A stretch of DNA of 64,000 nucleotides from an uncultured Flavobacteriaceae bacterium (GCA_947494715.1 CANLWG010000001.1:434001-498000), one strand, 5' to 3'. Positions 28,201-37,012 are shown, numbered from the stretch's first letter. Notes: generated by a model not told the origin, from the letters alone. Program-made: numbers and translations.

Positions 28201-28690
28201 TAGTACCCTTTTCCACGATATTAGCACCAGGTAGGGGGGTTCCATTGGAATCGGATATGGTACCGTTTACTTGCAATTGATACGATTCTGGTAAAGGAAC
28301 TACCTGTGCTTGGGATGAAGTAGAATTGTTTGCCTTTTTTATTACAATATGTTTATTGAAAACTTCATAGGAGACCTTGCCATTTTGGAAAATTCTATTT
28401 AATATGACATGGATGCGCTCTTTTCTGATTTTTAAAGTAACCTTACGGTCCAGATTAATATCCTCATTTTTATAAAAGAATCTAAATTCCGTTTTACTTT
28501 CAATTTCCGAGAATACTTCAGCTAGCGTTACCTGGGTAAGATCTAGACTAATTTTCGTGTTTTGGGAGTACCCAGAATTCGCTTGTATTTGAAAAAGTGC
28601 AACGATAAGAAAAAAGAAAGTGAGCTTCATTTTCAAATCAAGTTCTGGAATGATTTTAGATAACCATTCCATGGTGTTCGGTTTTTTCAT
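25262..28690 (-). CDS. SusC/RagA family TonB-linked outer-membrane transporter with STN domain
   Basis: The 1142-residue protein has a signal peptide (about 18-42), an STN secretin/TonB short domain (about 48-120, with VFSEIESKTEFRFFYKNEDI), a CarboxypepD_reg-like domain (about 140-215, DFDGNFSLSV), a plug (about 225-345, with NVSNLLAGQASGV and AAIYGVRGGNGVIIVTTKRG) and a long barrel. The STN domain indicates signalling to a FecR anti-sigma factor, which is encoded directly upstream. The transporter imports oligosaccharides with its SusD partner. Length and domain order are normal for the family. Substrate class cannot be read from the sequence. Confidence 0.95.
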   Translation of the reverse strand: MKKPNTMEWLSKIIPELDLKMKLTFFFLIVALFQIQANSGYSQNTKISLDLTQVTLAEVFSEIESKTEFRFFYKNEDINLDRKVTLKIRKERIHVILNRIFQNGKVSYEVFNKHIVIKKANNSTSSQAQVVPLPESYQLQVNGTISDSNGTPLPGANIVEKGTTNGTQSDFDGNFSLSVTDQDAVLVVSYLGFTTQEVQVAGQTTIAITLQEDAGSLEEVVVVGFGTQKKINLTGAVEVIDDDALENRPVNNVSNLLAGQASGVTAFSGGGQPGLDESNISIRGNTTFGGSNSPLIIVDGVESTLNNIDPIDIASISVLKDASSAAIYGVRGGNGVIIVTTKRGRSGALMVNYNTSLGFQEFTETATFTNSFDYATLRNEALVNDGNAPEFTDEQLQAFQNGSAPNTDWLGALLTPDGFTQRHHLSLSGGSDTFNYNASLGYLDTEGLIPNTNYRRYSFRLNLDQKVNDRLTLAYNVALTRRDIEEPRGGVGSIYSKNFREHPTVPVRNDDGNYVAFINEHNSVAEANEGGLQRTLEDKLLGSVSAEFKILEGLNIKGIAAVNQDYRNFNDFDKFLQLYNTDGSEAIGLPSRIEVRDARRTNINLQALLTYERIFGKHYIKALLGHNSIRDDFKETRSARNGLPSSNVSDELALGDPDTATNDSDVELYRLESYFGRLNYSFDDRYLFEFTLRQDATSRFAEANRKEVFPSFSLGWNLANENFFKIEEVNQLKLRGSWGQLGNQEVIITNVNGEKVISNFAYAPTFTSGDGYQAGGQLQTSFREGLIANPDLRWETITKTNVGLDAALFNSSFRFSFDYFSEDRDDILAVVPLPGSFGASAPPSNVASSIARGIEMSFNYSGSIGDDFNYSIGYNMTNFLKAPTIDALPETGEVPGRSVGDPINNIFGYEALGLFQNEAEIASAPDQTALGGTPVPGDIRYADTNGRDENGNLTGQPDGIIDPDDRTSLGTFTPKLFYGFNFGADYKGLDLSLFFQGVGRVQNSLIDRAAHPFSNGGKTLANHLDRWTPENTNASYPTLHSANAGRNQVTSSFFTYNASYLRLKNIQLGYSLPESFINKFGLQKCRVYITADNLLTITNSEFPDGFDPETLGNPDPDALNPGNNGEIYPQVKTYAIGLNVTF

Positions 28691-28741
28691 AATTTTGAAC
28701 GATTTTTAGTTTGTTTCAGACAGCTGTAAAATCAATTGTGG

Positions 28742-28771
28742 AATCGGGGAATGTGGCTGCATTTCCCGATT
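28742..28771. promoter_or_regulatory. 12-bp hairpin between fecR and susC
   Basis: AATCGGGGAATG (28742-28753) and CATTTCCCGATT (28760-28771) pair with one mismatch around a six-base loop. T-rich sequence follows on the plus strand and the matching A-rich run precedes on the minus strand, so as a terminator it would act on plus-strand transcripts. In the minus-strand transcript it sits about 50 bases upstream of the susC start and may be an mRNA processing or attenuation structure that sets fecR against susC levels. Confidence 0.4.
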
Positions 28772-28836
28772 TTGTTTTCTTTAATTATTTCGCTTATATC
28801 ATTGGCCGTTTTTTAGGTTACTATTTCTTAAAAAAA

Positions 28837-29991
28837 TTAGGGGGAGGTGGTAATTATTATTTTGTCTTTTTCTATACGATAATCAAATTGGGTGTTCCTT
28901 TTAAAAACGTTCAGGACCTGCTCAATGGTTTCGGACTCAAAAGTACCGGTATATCTAGTATCGTTTAATTCTGGATAGTTATTTTCGATTTTTATATCGT
29001 AGTGACGCTCCATTTCCTTAACGATATTTCCGAAACGGTCATTGACGAAATACAGCTGGCCTTTGGTCCACGCAATATGTTTTTGAACGTTTACTTCCCT
29101 TACCGTAAATTCTTCTTCTTGGATAGAGGCCTGTTGCCGCGGTGAAATGATGATACTTTTTTCCGTATCAAAGGCTTCGGAAGGTCTGTAGACGCCAACA
29201 CTGCCCTTGACCAAAACGGTAGAAGTGTTATTTTCATTTTGATAGCTGGAGACGTTGAACTGGGTGCCCAATACACGGACATTCATTTTTTCGGTATGTA
29301 CAATGAAAGGATGGGCCGCATTTTCCGTTACCTCAAAAAATGCCTCTCCGTCCAAATACACTTCCCGACTTTTTGGATCGGTAAAAACCTTGGGGTACCT
29401 AAGCTTTGTACCGGCATTAAGAAATACAACCGTCCCATCCGCCAATTCTATGGTAAATCGTTTACCATACGGAACGGTAAGCTGGTTGTAGACCAATTTT
29501 CCTTCCGCTGTTCCATCATTTTTGTACTTAAGTTTATCGTACTCTTGACTTACGACCTGATCACCCTGCTTATTGGTCAAGGTAGTCTGTTCTTTCTCAT
29601 CCAAAACCAGCAGGCTTCCATCTTCCAGTTCCAGGGTAATTTGAGGAGTGGTTTCGGCAGCCGAACCGGTAATGCCAACTTCATCCTTTTTTACCAGATG
29701 GTACAGGCCTACTGAAGTACTTATTAAAATTACCGCTACGGCCGCATATTTAAAAATAGGGTAGCGGTAGCGTTTTGGTAGAGATCGTTGTGTTTTGGAA
29801 GTTTTGCTCAGCACCTTCTTATAGGCCATCTCCACATCAATGGGCCTATGGACAAGGTCCAATTTCTCATTGGCCCGGACCATCGCCTTAAAATACTCCT
29901 GGTTCTCCGGATCTTGTAACCAGTTGTGCAATGTAGTAAGCTCTTGGTAGGAAATGGTGTCGGTCAAAAACTTAATTATAAGATTTTTCAC
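28837..29991 (-). CDS. FecR family anti-sigma factor
   Basis: This 384-residue protein has a short cytoplasmic N-terminal sigma-binding part (about 1-80), one membrane span (about 85-105, YAAVAVILISTSVGLYHLV), a periplasmic FecR domain (about 170-275, with LADGTVVFLNAGTKLRYPKVF and VYLDGEAFFEV) and a C-terminal DUF4974/STN-like region (about 310-382). It transmits the transporter state from the SusC STN domain to an ECF sigma factor. The start codon is a GTG at 29991. The cognate sigma gene is divergent, 132 bases away, rather than co-directional and upstream as is common in such loci. Confidence 0.94.
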   Translation of the reverse strand: MKNLIIKFLTDTISYQELTTLHNWLQDPENQEYFKAMVRANEKLDLVHRPIDVEMAYKKVLSKTSKTQRSLPKRYRYPIFKYAAVAVILISTSVGLYHLVKKDEVGITGSAAETTPQITLELEDGSLLVLDEKEQTTLTNKQGDQVVSQEYDKLKYKNDGTAEGKLVYNQLTVPYGKRFTIELADGTVVFLNAGTKLRYPKVFTDPKSREVYLDGEAFFEVTENAAHPFIVHTEKMNVRVLGTQFNVSSYQNENNTSTVLVKGSVGVYRPSEAFDTEKSIIISPRQQASIQEEEFTVREVNVQKHIAWTKGQLYFVNDRFGNIVKEMERHYDIKIENNYPELNDTRYTGTFESETIEQVLNVFKRNTQFDYRIEKDKIIITTSP

Positions 29992-30123
29992 ACAGATTTA
30001 GGTTTAATAAAATTACATTCTATAGACTTATGATGCAAAAACGAGTGTTTACCCTTAAACTTCCTAAGTTTTTTTTAATCTTTATGATAACAAGACATAT
30101 GAAACCAAATTCCCCCGAAACCA

Positions 30124-30702
30124 ATGTTGGATGATAAAATTTTATGGTCCCGTATTCAGCTGGGCGATCATAATGCCCTAAAAGTGCTTTTTGATTTGCA
30201 TTATAAGTCAATGTGCTCCTATGCATTACAGTTTACCCGTAACATGTTGGATGCCGAAGATCTTGTCCAAAATGAATATGTAAAACTTTGGATCAGACGA
30301 AACGAACTTAATATACATACTTCCGTAAAATCCTATTTGTATAAATCGGTCTACCACGCATATTTGCAAAAAAACCGCAAGGACAAAAAAAACGATAAAC
30401 TTCTGGATTCCCTTAAATATGAGGCGATGTCCTATCTTTTGGAAGAGGATAATTCCGAGTTTACCCGGAAGACAGAAAAGATAAGGGAAATAGTAAATAC
30501 CCTCCCCGAGCGGTGCAAGGAAATTTTATTGCTGAGCAAAAAGGAAGGGTATAAAAACAGGGAAATTGCAGGAAAATTGGGAATCTCCATTAAAACAGTA
30601 GAGTCCCAAATACGAATTGCCTTTAAAAAAATAAGGGATGGTATTGGAGATGGCAACTTGCATTTATTCCTACTTTTTAGGGCATTGGAAAAGATAAGAT
30701 AA
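30124..30702 (+). CDS. RNA polymerase ECF sigma factor (Bacteroidota SusCD-associated type)
   Basis: The 192-residue product has region 2 (about 15-85: LFDLHYKSMCSYALQF, then DAEDLVQNEYVKLW) and region 4 (about 125-180: LPERCKEILLLSKKEGYKNREIA, then LGISIKTVESQI). This is the sigma class that partners FecR anti-sigma factors and activates susCD-type operons. In region 2 the usual VQEVF reads VQNEY, a small deviation. It is divergently oriented to fecR, so the intergenic 29992-30123 must hold both promoters. A short stem followed by T-runs near 30720-30770 could be its terminator, but the stem is weak. Confidence 0.93.
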   Translation: MLDDKILWSRIQLGDHNALKVLFDLHYKSMCSYALQFTRNMLDAEDLVQNEYVKLWIRRNELNIHTSVKSYLYKSVYHAYLQKNRKDKKNDKLLDSLKYEAMSYLLEEDNSEFTRKTEKIREIVNTLPERCKEILLLSKKEGYKNREIAGKLGISIKTVESQIRIAFKKIRDGIGDGNLHLFLLFRALEKIR

Positions 30703-31301
30703 GTAAACCATTCCTTTTCCTCAGACTTTTACTAGGTACGCGATACCGTAGCGGTGAGGGGATTTTTTCTGTCTTCATGTAAAGTTTAAGTCTGTTGTTT
30801 TTTGTAAACCGAAATAGCTTCCTTTATAGTTTCCATAACCTTAATGTCACCAACGGACACTTACGGATGATTATTCAAGAATGACCATATCACCTAATTT
30901 AGAGACCTCCAGACTTTCCCTTAGATGGAGTTCCATAAGAAAAACTACCATTAATTTAGGATAAATGAGTTACCTGGATACCAATTGTGGGTCTAAACCA
31001 GAATGATAGGACTTCGTTTGCAATAGTAGTTTGTAAAAGTGGATCTATATAATGGCTAATAGTTAATGGTAATTATAACTCAAGAAAAAGCTGGGGACAC
31101 CGTTTGTTGGAGTGCAATGTATTTAGGTTCAAAATTTTATGTTTTTTATTCGTTCTTTTCACTATATTTAGTTTGCTTCAAATCAATATCGCGAATTCAA
31201 AATATAGCACTACGTTGCTGTATAATCTCGATCTGTTTCCTTAAGTATGATACTCTCATTATTCTTGAATAGCTAGGTAACCAAATTGAACTTTATATGA
31301 G
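30703..31301. other. AT-rich intergenic region without a convincing gene
   Basis: The 599 bases between the sigma factor and sensor kinase genes hold no frame with family resemblance. The 68-codon frame at 31066-31272 is rich in Cys, Ile and Phe, as random AT-rich sequence would be. A weak GGTA/TACC stem followed by a T-run near 30735-30770 may end the sigma transcript. I see nothing else identifiable. Confidence 0.5.
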
Positions 31302-34300
31302 ATGTTGATATATGATGTAGTATTCGCCCGTATTCGTTTTAAATTCCTAAACCTGCCATATATTTTTTATAACATACATAAACTATTCAGATGGTTTGTA
31401 CTGCCCTTGTGGTTCTTGGCATTCAACCTTTTGGGAGCTCAAGACTATAAGATTCGGGAGATTCTTATTAATAATAATGGTGAGAGTCATAAAATAAGGA
31501 ATAAAATATATATTGACGAAGATGGAATCCTCTGGTATTCTACCTTTAATGGAATTGTAAAGGAATTTGAAACCAATTCCATACTTTCCACTTTTTTGGA
31601 TAAGGACGAAAAAATCCTGTCGACCTATTTGGATGTCATATTTATTGATAGTAAACATCGCATATGGGTAGTTGCCGATATTGGCGTTTTTATATCCGAT
31701 AGTTTGGATGATAGTTTTGATCGTGTACATTTCAAAAAGATTTTGGAGGAGGAGAACGTTTCATTGGGCTCCTTGATCGAGGATTGTGATGGCAATATTT
31801 GGGCCGGAACCTATAATGATTATATTTTGAAAATTGATCCCTCTCTTGGGGTCACAAAATATAAGACCCCAAAAGCTGATCGGGATTTAAATCCAGGATA
31901 TTTTCAGAGAAGTTTTTCATTTGTCGAAAAAGTAATCGATTGTAATAAGATTTTGTTCAGACTAGGGAGGAAGTTGTATCTCCTAGAAGATGGAAACAGT
32001 GTTTTACATGCAGATTTTACCACCTCATTAAATTATGCGGCAAGTAGCTACTACCCAGAATGGTCCTTCAATGGAGGGGATGGGATATTGATTACGGATA
32101 ATGGCGAGCTTTTTCCCAAATCTGAAAATACCAGCTACAAGTTTGAAGGAGAAATTTTTGAAACCCATTTTATGGAGGATCTTGGTATTCAGGTAACGAA
32201 TCTGCCATTTCGAGAAATGATCCCTATCTACAAAAGCAACAATCCTTACTTAAAGAACCATGCGGATTTAATTGCCATTGATCATTCGGGAAAAAAATTG
32301 GGTTTTTATAAATTGCTGAAAAGAAATGGGGAAGACCATTTGATCAAAGCACATGAAATTTCATTTCCCTATACAATCGATGATGTCGTTGTTGATAAAT
32401 ATGACGTCATTTACGTAAGTAGCTATGATCGCATCAGTAAAATAAAATTCAATAGTCATACCTTCCATAAAATCCTTGATGATTATGGGGATCGAAAAGT
32501 TAGTGCTAGAGGTTTTTTGGAGCTACCGAACCGAGAAATCCTGGCGGCCAGCTATTCTGGAACTTTTAAACTGAAACCGTCGGTCGACGCTTATGATCAA
32601 AGTGTATATTCGATAGAAAACGTTTTTCCTACGTTAAACTACCTTAGGTCTTTTTTACCAACCACTGATTCTACGGCTTGGTGTGTCGGAGAAAATAAGA
32701 AGATTGCCGAGATAAATTTTCTTGAAAATGAAATTATGGGGCAATACCTATTTGAGGACCACTGGAGATTGACCCATATGCAATATTATGATGTGGTGAG
32801 ATACTCTGAATCTTCCTTGCTGATTGCCAGTAATTTTGGCCTACAGGAATTTGACACCCATAGAAAACAATTCAAGGACTTGCCTATTTTACCCGTAGAC
32901 AATAATAGAGAGGTTTATGTAAGGGACCTTTTGAGGACAGAGGATAAGCTCTATGTGGCAACGGATCGAAATGGATTGTTCATTAAGGACCTGACTTCCG
33001 ATACCTTTGTGGCCTTAAAAAAAGACAATACCGGCAATGGCCTAAATATTCCAACGAATAAGGTTTATATGAGTTTTTTGGATAAAGCTGAAAATCTCTG
33101 GATGGGTACCAACATTGGGGTAATCCGTGTAGACAAAGATTTGGGGAAAATGGAAGTTATTGGCAGGGCGGAAGGCCTTACGGACTTAAATGTAGTCGGT
33201 ATTTTGGAAGATGCCGATGGCATCATGTGGTTTAGTACCTACTATGGTCTTTTTAGATATGACACGGTTTCCAAAAAAATGGCCTCTTTCTTTGTTGAAG
33301 ATGGTTTGACGTTTAATGATTTCAATCAAAACTCATATTACAGGTCAAACGATAACCGGTTGTTCTTTGGAGGGATCAATGGAATAATTGCATTTGATAG
33401 TATCAATACCACCCATCAATCCAGGGATATCAAAATATTCCCTACAAAATTTGAATATTATGATAGTGCAATGGGTAAAGAAGTAGGACTCGATGCTTTT
33501 AACGAAAGTAACTCTAGCTTTAACTTGCCCCATTATAAAAACTCATTTTCTACATCCTATAGTATTAATGACAATTTTAATACGGACTACAACCGGTATT
33601 TTTATAAACTGGAAGGATTTACCGATGATTGGATAAGTCTAGGCAACCAAACCACCTTAAAACTATTTTCCATACCTCCGGGCAACTATAACCTAAAAAT
33701 TAGGGGTTTCAATGCTACAGGCATAGAATCTTCCAACGCGTTGTCCTATACCATACATGTGTCACAAATCTTTTACAAAAGGCTTTGGTTTCAACTTGCG
33801 ATCGTCTTTTTTTTAATTGGGGTATTTGTGCTGTTGATAGCAAGCTATGCTAAAAGAGAGAAGAAAAAAAATGCATTGAACCTTACTCTTATAGAACTGG
33901 AACGGAATGCCTTACGGGCCCAAATGAGTCCACATTTTATATTTAATTCATTAAGTGGGATACGAAAAAAATTGAAGGAAAAGGGATTACTTGATTTGCA
34001 TAACTATGTATCCAATTTTTCCAACCTAATGCGGCTTACCTTGGATGTAACTCGAAACAAGAACATTCTATTGGCCAAAGAAATGGAGTACATTAAAAAT
34101 TACATTGCATTGACCAACTCGCAAAACGAGCATAAAATAGGACTGGACATGAAATGTGCTGCGGATATAGATATACATAGTACCTATATTCCCTCAATGG
34201 TCCTACAACCCATAATTGAGAATTCCATTGTACATGGTTTTAGAGAAGACCAAGAAAACAAAGCCATCGTAGTGAAAATTAAAAAATCCGCTACTGCTAA

Positions 34301-34529
34301 ACAAATAGAGGTGGTTATAGAAGACAATGGCTTGGGAATTACCCAAACGACAAGGGTGATGATCGATAATCAGGAACACCAATCCTACGCCACACAAATA
34401 TTACATGAAAGATTAAGGCTGATGAACAAAACATATTACTACGCAGAATCCAAATATGAAATACTATCGAAAGATTTGAGTGAAGAGGGAAGACGTGGGA
34501 CAAGGGTTACCATTGCAATACCCTATTGA
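31302..34529 (+). CDS. Two-component sensor: periplasmic propeller, Y_Y_Y domain and LytS-type histidine kinase
   Basis: The 1075-residue protein has an N-terminal hydrophobic segment ending NLLGAQ (about 28-46), then two-component-regulator propeller repeats in the periplasm (for example EDADGIMWFSTYYGLF) and a Y_Y_Y domain (about 745-820, with YKLEGFTDDWISLG and PPGNYNLKIRG). A membrane span (about 830-850) follows. The cytoplasmic kinase is of the His_kinase/LytS type: SPHFIFNSL with the phospho-accepting His near 878, QPIIENSIVHGF and IEDNGLGI for ATP binding. Unlike hybrid HTCS regulators it has no receiver or AraC domain; its partner is very likely the LytTR regulator encoded convergently 33 bases away. 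The signal is unknown. Confidence 0.9.
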   Translation: MLIYDVVFARIRFKFLNLPYIFYNIHKLFRWFVLPLWFLAFNLLGAQDYKIREILINNNGESHKIRNKIYIDEDGILWYSTFNGIVKEFETNSILSTFLDKDEKILSTYLDVIFIDSKHRIWVVADIGVFISDSLDDSFDRVHFKKILEEENVSLGSLIEDCDGNIWAGTYNDYILKIDPSLGVTKYKTPKADRDLNPGYFQRSFSFVEKVIDCNKILFRLGRKLYLLEDGNSVLHADFTTSLNYAASSYYPEWSFNGGDGILITDNGELFPKSENTSYKFEGEIFETHFMEDLGIQVTNLPFREMIPIYKSNNPYLKNHADLIAIDHSGKKLGFYKLLKRNGEDHLIKAHEISFPYTIDDVVVDKYDVIYVSSYDRISKIKFNSHTFHKILDDYGDRKVSARGFLELPNREILAASYSGTFKLKPSVDAYDQSVYSIENVFPTLNYLRSFLPTTDSTAWCVGENKKIAEINFLENEIMGQYLFEDHWRLTHMQYYDVVRYSESSLLIASNFGLQEFDTHRKQFKDLPILPVDNNREVYVRDLLRTEDKLYVATDRNGLFIKDLTSDTFVALKKDNTGNGLNIPTNKVYMSFLDKAENLWMGTNIGVIRVDKDLGKMEVIGRAEGLTDLNVVGILEDADGIMWFSTYYGLFRYDTVSKKMASFFVEDGLTFNDFNQNSYYRSNDNRLFFGGINGIIAFDSINTTHQSRDIKIFPTKFEYYDSAMGKEVGLDAFNESNSSFNLPHYKNSFSTSYSINDNFNTDYNRYFYKLEGFTDDWISLGNQTTLKLFSIPPGNYNLKIRGFNATGIESSNALSYTIHVSQIFYKRLWFQLAIVFFLIGVFVLLIASYAKREKKKNALNLTLIELERNALRAQMSPHFIFNSLSGIRKKLKEKGLLDLHNYVSNFSNLMRLTLDVTRNKNILLAKEMEYIKNYIALTNSQNEHKIGLDMKCAADIDIHSTYIPSMVLQPIIENSIVHGFREDQENKAIVVKIKKSATAKQIEVVIEDNGLGITQTTRVMIDNQEHQSYATQILHERLRLMNKTYYYAESKYEILSKDLSEEGRRGTRVTIAIPY

Positions 34530-34562
34530 TTTTTTACCAAGCTCCATTGCTCTGGCCTAGTT

Positions 34563-35297
34563 TCAGAATTGGTCAAAAATAGCCATTAAATCGGGTCTTC
34601 GTCGCCTGGCCACGGGAATGCGATCCCCGGTCTCCAAAACCAAGGTGCCGTCCGTAAAAAGTTTTGAAACCTTTTTGAGATTTACCAAATGTGATTTATG
34701 GGTCCTAAAAAATAAAGGCATGGTCAAAACCTTTTCAAAAAACTTGATTCCGTAGGAGCTCATGTGAATGCTCCCGTCGGTCAAGTGTATTTTTGCATAG
34801 CTGTCCACGCTTTCCAATCGGATAATATCCAGAATACTTGAAAAATAAGTGCAACCCAGGGTAGGAATAGGAATTTTTTTGTTTTTCAACTCCAATGCTT
34901 CCATTTGCTTTTCATTAGGTGGCGTCTCCTTTACAGTTGCATTCAATCTTTGGATGGCTTTTGATACAACGGCAATAAAATCGGCCTCATTATATGGTTT
35001 TAGGAGAAACCCCAATGCAAAATTCCGATATGCTTCTATTGCAAACTTGTCATGAGCGGTACAAAATACGATTTCCGTATTTGGAGATCTAAGCTTCTTT
35101 ATAAGTTCCAACCCATTCAAATTGGGCATTTCCACATCAACAATTAGTAAATCAGGTCGAGTTTCATTGAGAAATTGGAGGCCTTCTGTGGAATTGCTAA
35201 AACACTGCAAAGCACCAATATGGCCAAAGTTTTTGAGAAATAGTTCCTTACAGTAATCTATTTCGGAAAGATCATCATCTATCAGTACTACATTCAT
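34563..35297 (-). CDS. LytTR family response regulator
   Basis: The product is 244 residues from the ATG at 35297 (MNVVLIDDD); an earlier in-frame ATG at 35351 would add 18 residues before the receiver and is unlikely. The receiver domain has the acidic pair at 7-8, phospho-acceptor Asp54 (LLIVDVEMPNLNG) and the Thr and Lys positions (FCTAHD, LLKPYN). The C-terminal LytTR DNA-binding domain (about 145-243) contains VDSYAKIHLTDGS and FFRTHKSHLVNLKKV. It probably receives phosphate from the convergent LytS-like kinase. Separate promoters for kinase and regulator are implied by the tail-to-tail layout. Confidence 0.92.
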   Translation of the reverse strand: MNVVLIDDDLSEIDYCKELFLKNFGHIGALQCFSNSTEGLQFLNETRPDLLIVDVEMPNLNGLELIKKLRSPNTEIVFCTAHDKFAIEAYRNFALGFLLKPYNEADFIAVVSKAIQRLNATVKETPPNEKQMEALELKNKKIPIPTLGCTYFSSILDIIRLESVDSYAKIHLTDGSIHMSSYGIKFFEKVLTMPLFFRTHKSHLVNLKKVSKLFTDGTLVLETGDRIPVARRRRPDLMAIFDQF

Positions 35298-35379
35298 TGG
35301 TTGAGGTTTGGAACATAGGCCGAAGCTAAAAATCAACGACTTAAAAATCAATGTTTAGTGTTAACGTCAAAAAATAGGA

Positions 35380-35748
35380 TTAAGTATGGTGGGTTTCCAA
35401 AAAATCCATAATCTGGGAAATATGTAGATTTTTACTTTTTGAAACGTCCATTACTTCAATACCTTTCATCTTGATGAGATTTTTGTAACTGTGCTTATCC
35501 GTAGGGGCAAAAATAATGGGCACATTTAGTTTGGCCAATTGCGCACATTCCACCAATTCAATATCTTCATTGAAAATGAACAACACAAAAACAAAATTGA
35601 TTTTTTGTTTAAGCTTTACCAGATCCAATATCCGTGCTATTTTTTTGTTTTTGTAAACCGCTATTTGCGTCTTTTGAAAAGAACGGGCAATTGTATTCCC
35701 TAAAGGGCCTTGTTTGTCATATATGATTAGATTTCCTTTTGTTTTCAT
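35380..35748 (-). CDS. Hypothetical protein, possibly a degenerate receiver-like domain
   Basis: The 122-residue protein alternates beta strands and helices (GNLIIYDKQGPLGNTIARSF, FVFVLFIFNEDIELV, VPIIFAPTDKHSYKNLI) in the order of a response-regulator receiver fold. The strand-3 acceptor Asp is replaced by a Phe/Asn context (LFIFNED), and no HTH is attached. It lies upstream of the LytTR regulator and downstream of a small TPR-like gene and porP on the same strand. A phosphorylation-independent receiver that assists T9SS or gliding regulation is possible. I do not recognise the family; the fold call is a guess from secondary-structure pattern. Confidence 0.6.
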   Translation of the reverse strand: MKTKGNLIIYDKQGPLGNTIARSFQKTQIAVYKNKKIARILDLVKLKQKINFVFVLFIFNEDIELVECAQLAKLNVPIIFAPTDKHSYKNLIKMKGIEVMDVSKSKNLHISQIMDFLETHHT

Positions 35749-35851
35749 ATCATGTATTCTTGCATTTTATATTTCAATTCATTAGACCTATATGGTGTTA
35801 GGTTGTCCATTTTCGCTTTGAATTCCTGTTACGTCTTGTTAAGTAATGTCC

Positions 35852-36079
35852 TTAACTGTACTGTATTCTTGTTTTTACCTTTTTTGACCATAGTTCCGCC
35901 TCCTCGTATCTGCCATCCATTATAAGGGCTTTGATATATTTATGATGATATTCTGAAGGGGTTGCTTCATCATCAATAAATACTTGAAAATGTGCAATCG
36001 CCTTTTTGTAATCCCTGGTAAGCAAAAAGGAAACCGCCAATTGACGGTGCGCTTGTTTTATTGAATCTTCATACCTCAT
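35852..36079 (-). CDS. Small TPR-like hypothetical protein
   Basis: The 75-residue protein consists of helix pairs with TPR-type spacing: AHRQLAVSFLLTRDYKKAIAHF then HHKYIKALIMDGRYEEAELWSKKV. There is no signal peptide. It starts 27 bases after the PorP/SprF stop and is probably co-transcribed. One and a half TPR repeats suggest a small adaptor or a shortened relic of a larger TPR protein; the function is unknown. Confidence 0.6.
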   Translation of the reverse strand: MRYEDSIKQAHRQLAVSFLLTRDYKKAIAHFQVFIDDEATPSEYHHKYIKALIMDGRYEEAELWSKKVKTRIQYS

Positions 36080-36106
36080 AAATGGATAATTAATACGTGT
36101 TTCTTC

Positions 36107-37012
36107 CTAAAAATATCGAGGAGATTTTATACCTCCTTTTTTCCTAAAAGAAGGCTCATAAATCAACAAGATTTCATGGGTGCCGGAGCTGGACGTCCTA
36201 AATTCAAAGGTTGGAAGGTCATAGGCGTACCCTATCCTAATTTCCTTCATGATCTGATAATCTATAATGGCTCCAAAATTGTTTGCGAAATTATGGCGGT
36301 AGGTCGCTCCCAGCCACAACTTGTCATATAGTAAAAAATTGGCGGAAATATCATAGGTTGTCGGTGCGCCGTCCGTAAATTTTGAGATTACGGAAGGCTT
36401 AAATTTTAGATTTTCGGACAGATCAACTACTACTCCACCTATGGCGTAATAACTATTTCTTTCCAAAGCCATAAACTCTCCCTGGTTAAGGTCCGTATTG
36501 AGAATTCTAGGCGAGGAGACTCCTAAAAACCAACGTTGCGAACTAACGTATAATCCGGCACCGAAATTCGGGGACCATAGGGTATTGTTGTCCGTAAAGA
36601 AGTTGTCATTTGGATCTGGGTTCTCAAGGGAATAGCTCGTAAAACCCGCTTTGAGGCCAAATGACATTTTTACTTGGTCATTCAAGGGCACGGAATATGA
36701 AAAATCCCCATAAACATAATTGGCGCTCTCAAAACCTAGCTTGTCGCTCATGTAGGATAGCCCAAGCCCTACACGGCTAAATTGTATAGGCATATGTACC
36801 GTTACGGTATTTGTTCTGGGGTTTCCTTCCAAACCGGACCACTGGTTCCTATGAAGTATAGTCCCGTTCAAGACGCCCCTACTACCGGCATAGGCAGGAT
36901 TTATTGAAGCCGTATTGTACAGGTACTGGGTAAATTGGGGCAATTGTTGGGAACTTAAGATCGCACCATATAATATGGTGATCAAGACCAGATATTTCCT
37001 TTGTTTTTTCAT
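36107..37012 (-). CDS. PorP/SprF family type IX secretion outer-membrane protein
   Basis: The 301-residue protein has a signal peptide (cut near SSQQLP) followed by the family hallmark QFTQYLYNTASINPAYAGSRG and NGTILHRNQWSGLEG, then an OmpA-type small barrel of alternating strands. PorP/SprF proteins hold specific type B T9SS cargo at the outer membrane and are usually encoded next to that cargo. The very large T9SS type B protein directly upstream (stop at 37178, 165 bases away) is the likely client. Confidence 0.93.
   Translation of the reverse strand: MKKQRKYLVLITILYGAILSSQQLPQFTQYLYNTASINPAYAGSRGVLNGTILHRNQWSGLEGNPRTNTVTVHMPIQFSRVGLGLSYMSDKLGFESANYVYGDFSYSVPLNDQVKMSFGLKAGFTSYSLENPDPNDNFFTDNNTLWSPNFGAGLYVSSQRWFLGVSSPRILNTDLNQGEFMALERNSYYAIGGVVVDLSENLKFKPSVISKFTDGAPTTYDISANFLLYDKLWLGATYRHNFANNFGAIIDYQIMKEIRIGYAYDLPTFEFRTSSSGTHEILLIYEPSFRKKGGIKSPRYF

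Noticed and set aside
31066-31272. 68-codon frame before the sensor kinase
   Set aside because: Composition is what AT-rich random sequence gives (many Cys, Ile, Phe, Tyr); no promoter or family resemblance.
31302-34529. Hybrid HTCS regulator typical of polysaccharide loci
   Set aside because: The protein stops after the ATP-binding part and has neither a receiver nor an AraC-type DNA-binding domain; a LytS-type kinase with the separate LytTR partner fits better.
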